Source: Taibaiella sp.
GTDB lineage: Bacteria > Bacteroidota > Bacteroidia > Chitinophagales > Chitinophagaceae
DNA length: 12,030 nucleotides
Assembly: GCA_019454705.1 (NCBI GenBank)
Contig: JACFNS010000007.1
Span: 8,506 to 20,535 of the forward strand
Reading direction: 5' to 3'
Part shown: positions 11,955-12,030 of the stretch, one piece after another
How the letters are laid out: each line of letters begins with the position of its first letter
Position numbering within the stretch: position 1 is the stretch's first letter
Program-made: the position numbers and the translations under genes
The notes under the pieces: model-generated
Databases searched by the model: none
What the model was told of the DNA's origin: nothing
Seen by the model: only the letters and a program-made list of their open reading frames with translations

Positions 11955-11983
11955 GCGAGGCGGGCGAGTCCCTTGCAGGAGAC
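11955..11983. repeat. REP-like sequence downstream of the transposase (inverted, truncated copy)
   Basis: This sequence matches the reverse complement of the upstream copy. GCGAGGCGGGCGAGTCCCT (11955-11973) is identical over 19 bases. A two-base TG replaces ATA, and then CAGGAGAC (11976-11983) is identical again. The remaining arm (TCGCCCG in the other copy) is missing and replaced by CTTTAGA, so the outer stem cannot form. It lies 70 bp past the transposase stop. Confidence 0.85.
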
Positions 11984-11984
11984 C

Positions 11985-12014
11985 TTTAGATAAATTTCTT
12001 TTAAAATAACTTTG
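11985..12014 (+). promoter_or_regulatory. Promoter candidate for a gene beyond the right edge (TTTA / TAACTTTG)
   Basis: TAACTTTG (12007-12014) matches TAnnTTTG exactly. TTTA (11985-11988), three of four bases of the -33 element, lies 18 bases upstream. The box begins right where the truncated REP-like copy ends. It would drive rightward transcription starting near 12020, so a gene is expected just past the window. Confidence 0.5.
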
Positions 12015-12030
12015 GAAAAGAAGTGGGGTG

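Larger units (their letters stand above)
11235..11983. mobile_element. RAYT transposase gene with inverted REP-like flanks
   Basis: A single-gene unit: an intact Y1/HUH transposase gene framed by two oppositely oriented copies of the same REP-like sequence, at 11235-11271 and 11955-11983. The gene-proximal ends of both copies carry the same hexamer (CCTCGC on the left, GCGAGG on the right). No target-site duplication is expected for this class. RAYTs are usually domesticated, single-copy genes tied to REP sequences scattered across the genome. Confidence 0.75.

Overview
The window looks like an ordinary chromosomal stretch of a Bacteroidota bacterium, most likely Chitinophagaceae or a close relative. 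The evidence is the kinds of protein present: a GSCFA-domain protein, a YidC with a large periplasmic domain, a short AraC regulator opening with an MVCNRCK motif, a Crp/Fnr-like regulator, and a RAYT of the KLHEVFRPSFDIKEC type. In addition, promoter-like TAnnTTTGCA boxes recur, and start codons follow A/T-rich leaders rather than Shine-Dalgarno sequences.

Layout, left to right. At 1-192 (minus) lies the 5' end of an AraC-type regulator that runs off the left edge. Divergent from it is a GSCFA-domain protein (286-1257, plus), whose stop codon interlocks with that of a convergent bactofilin (1254-1685, minus). Bactofilin is divergent from yidC (1925-3769, plus), which ends at a clear intrinsic terminator. 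Two minus-strand accessory genes follow, each with its own hairpin: a YD-repeat-like lipoprotein (4059-4904) and a secreted TPR protein (5017-5856). The rpsO-pnp pair (8658 down to 5935, minus) is the conserved ribosomal protein S15 / polynucleotide phosphorylase arrangement. It has a terminator-like hairpin between the two genes and a strong terminator after pnp.

Upstream of rpsO, about 0.55 kb (8748-9260) contains no gene. It holds a heptamer microsatellite, a G/T-skewed stretch, three degenerate direct repeats, and four small imperfect palindromes with a period of about 25 bp. Then come a serine hydrolase of the class C beta-lactamase/penicillin-binding fold (9323-10459, minus) and, directly upstream, a Crp/Fnr-like regulator (10526-11116, minus). 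A perfect TTATCA-TT-TGATAA dyad in the gap between them is a candidate operator.

At the right end is a RAYT-type Y1 transposase (11306-11884, plus) between two oppositely oriented copies of a REP-like sequence. The upstream copy is complete and the downstream copy has lost one hairpin arm. An exact TAnnTTTG box near the right edge suggests another rightward gene beyond the window.

The housekeeping parts are yidC (membrane protein insertion) and rpsO-pnp (translation and RNA decay). I found no defence island, prophage, CRISPR array, tRNA or rRNA. The most distinctive mobile structure is the RAYT with its inverted REP-like flanks. The cluster of unrelated small palindromes upstream of rpsO is the least explained sequence.
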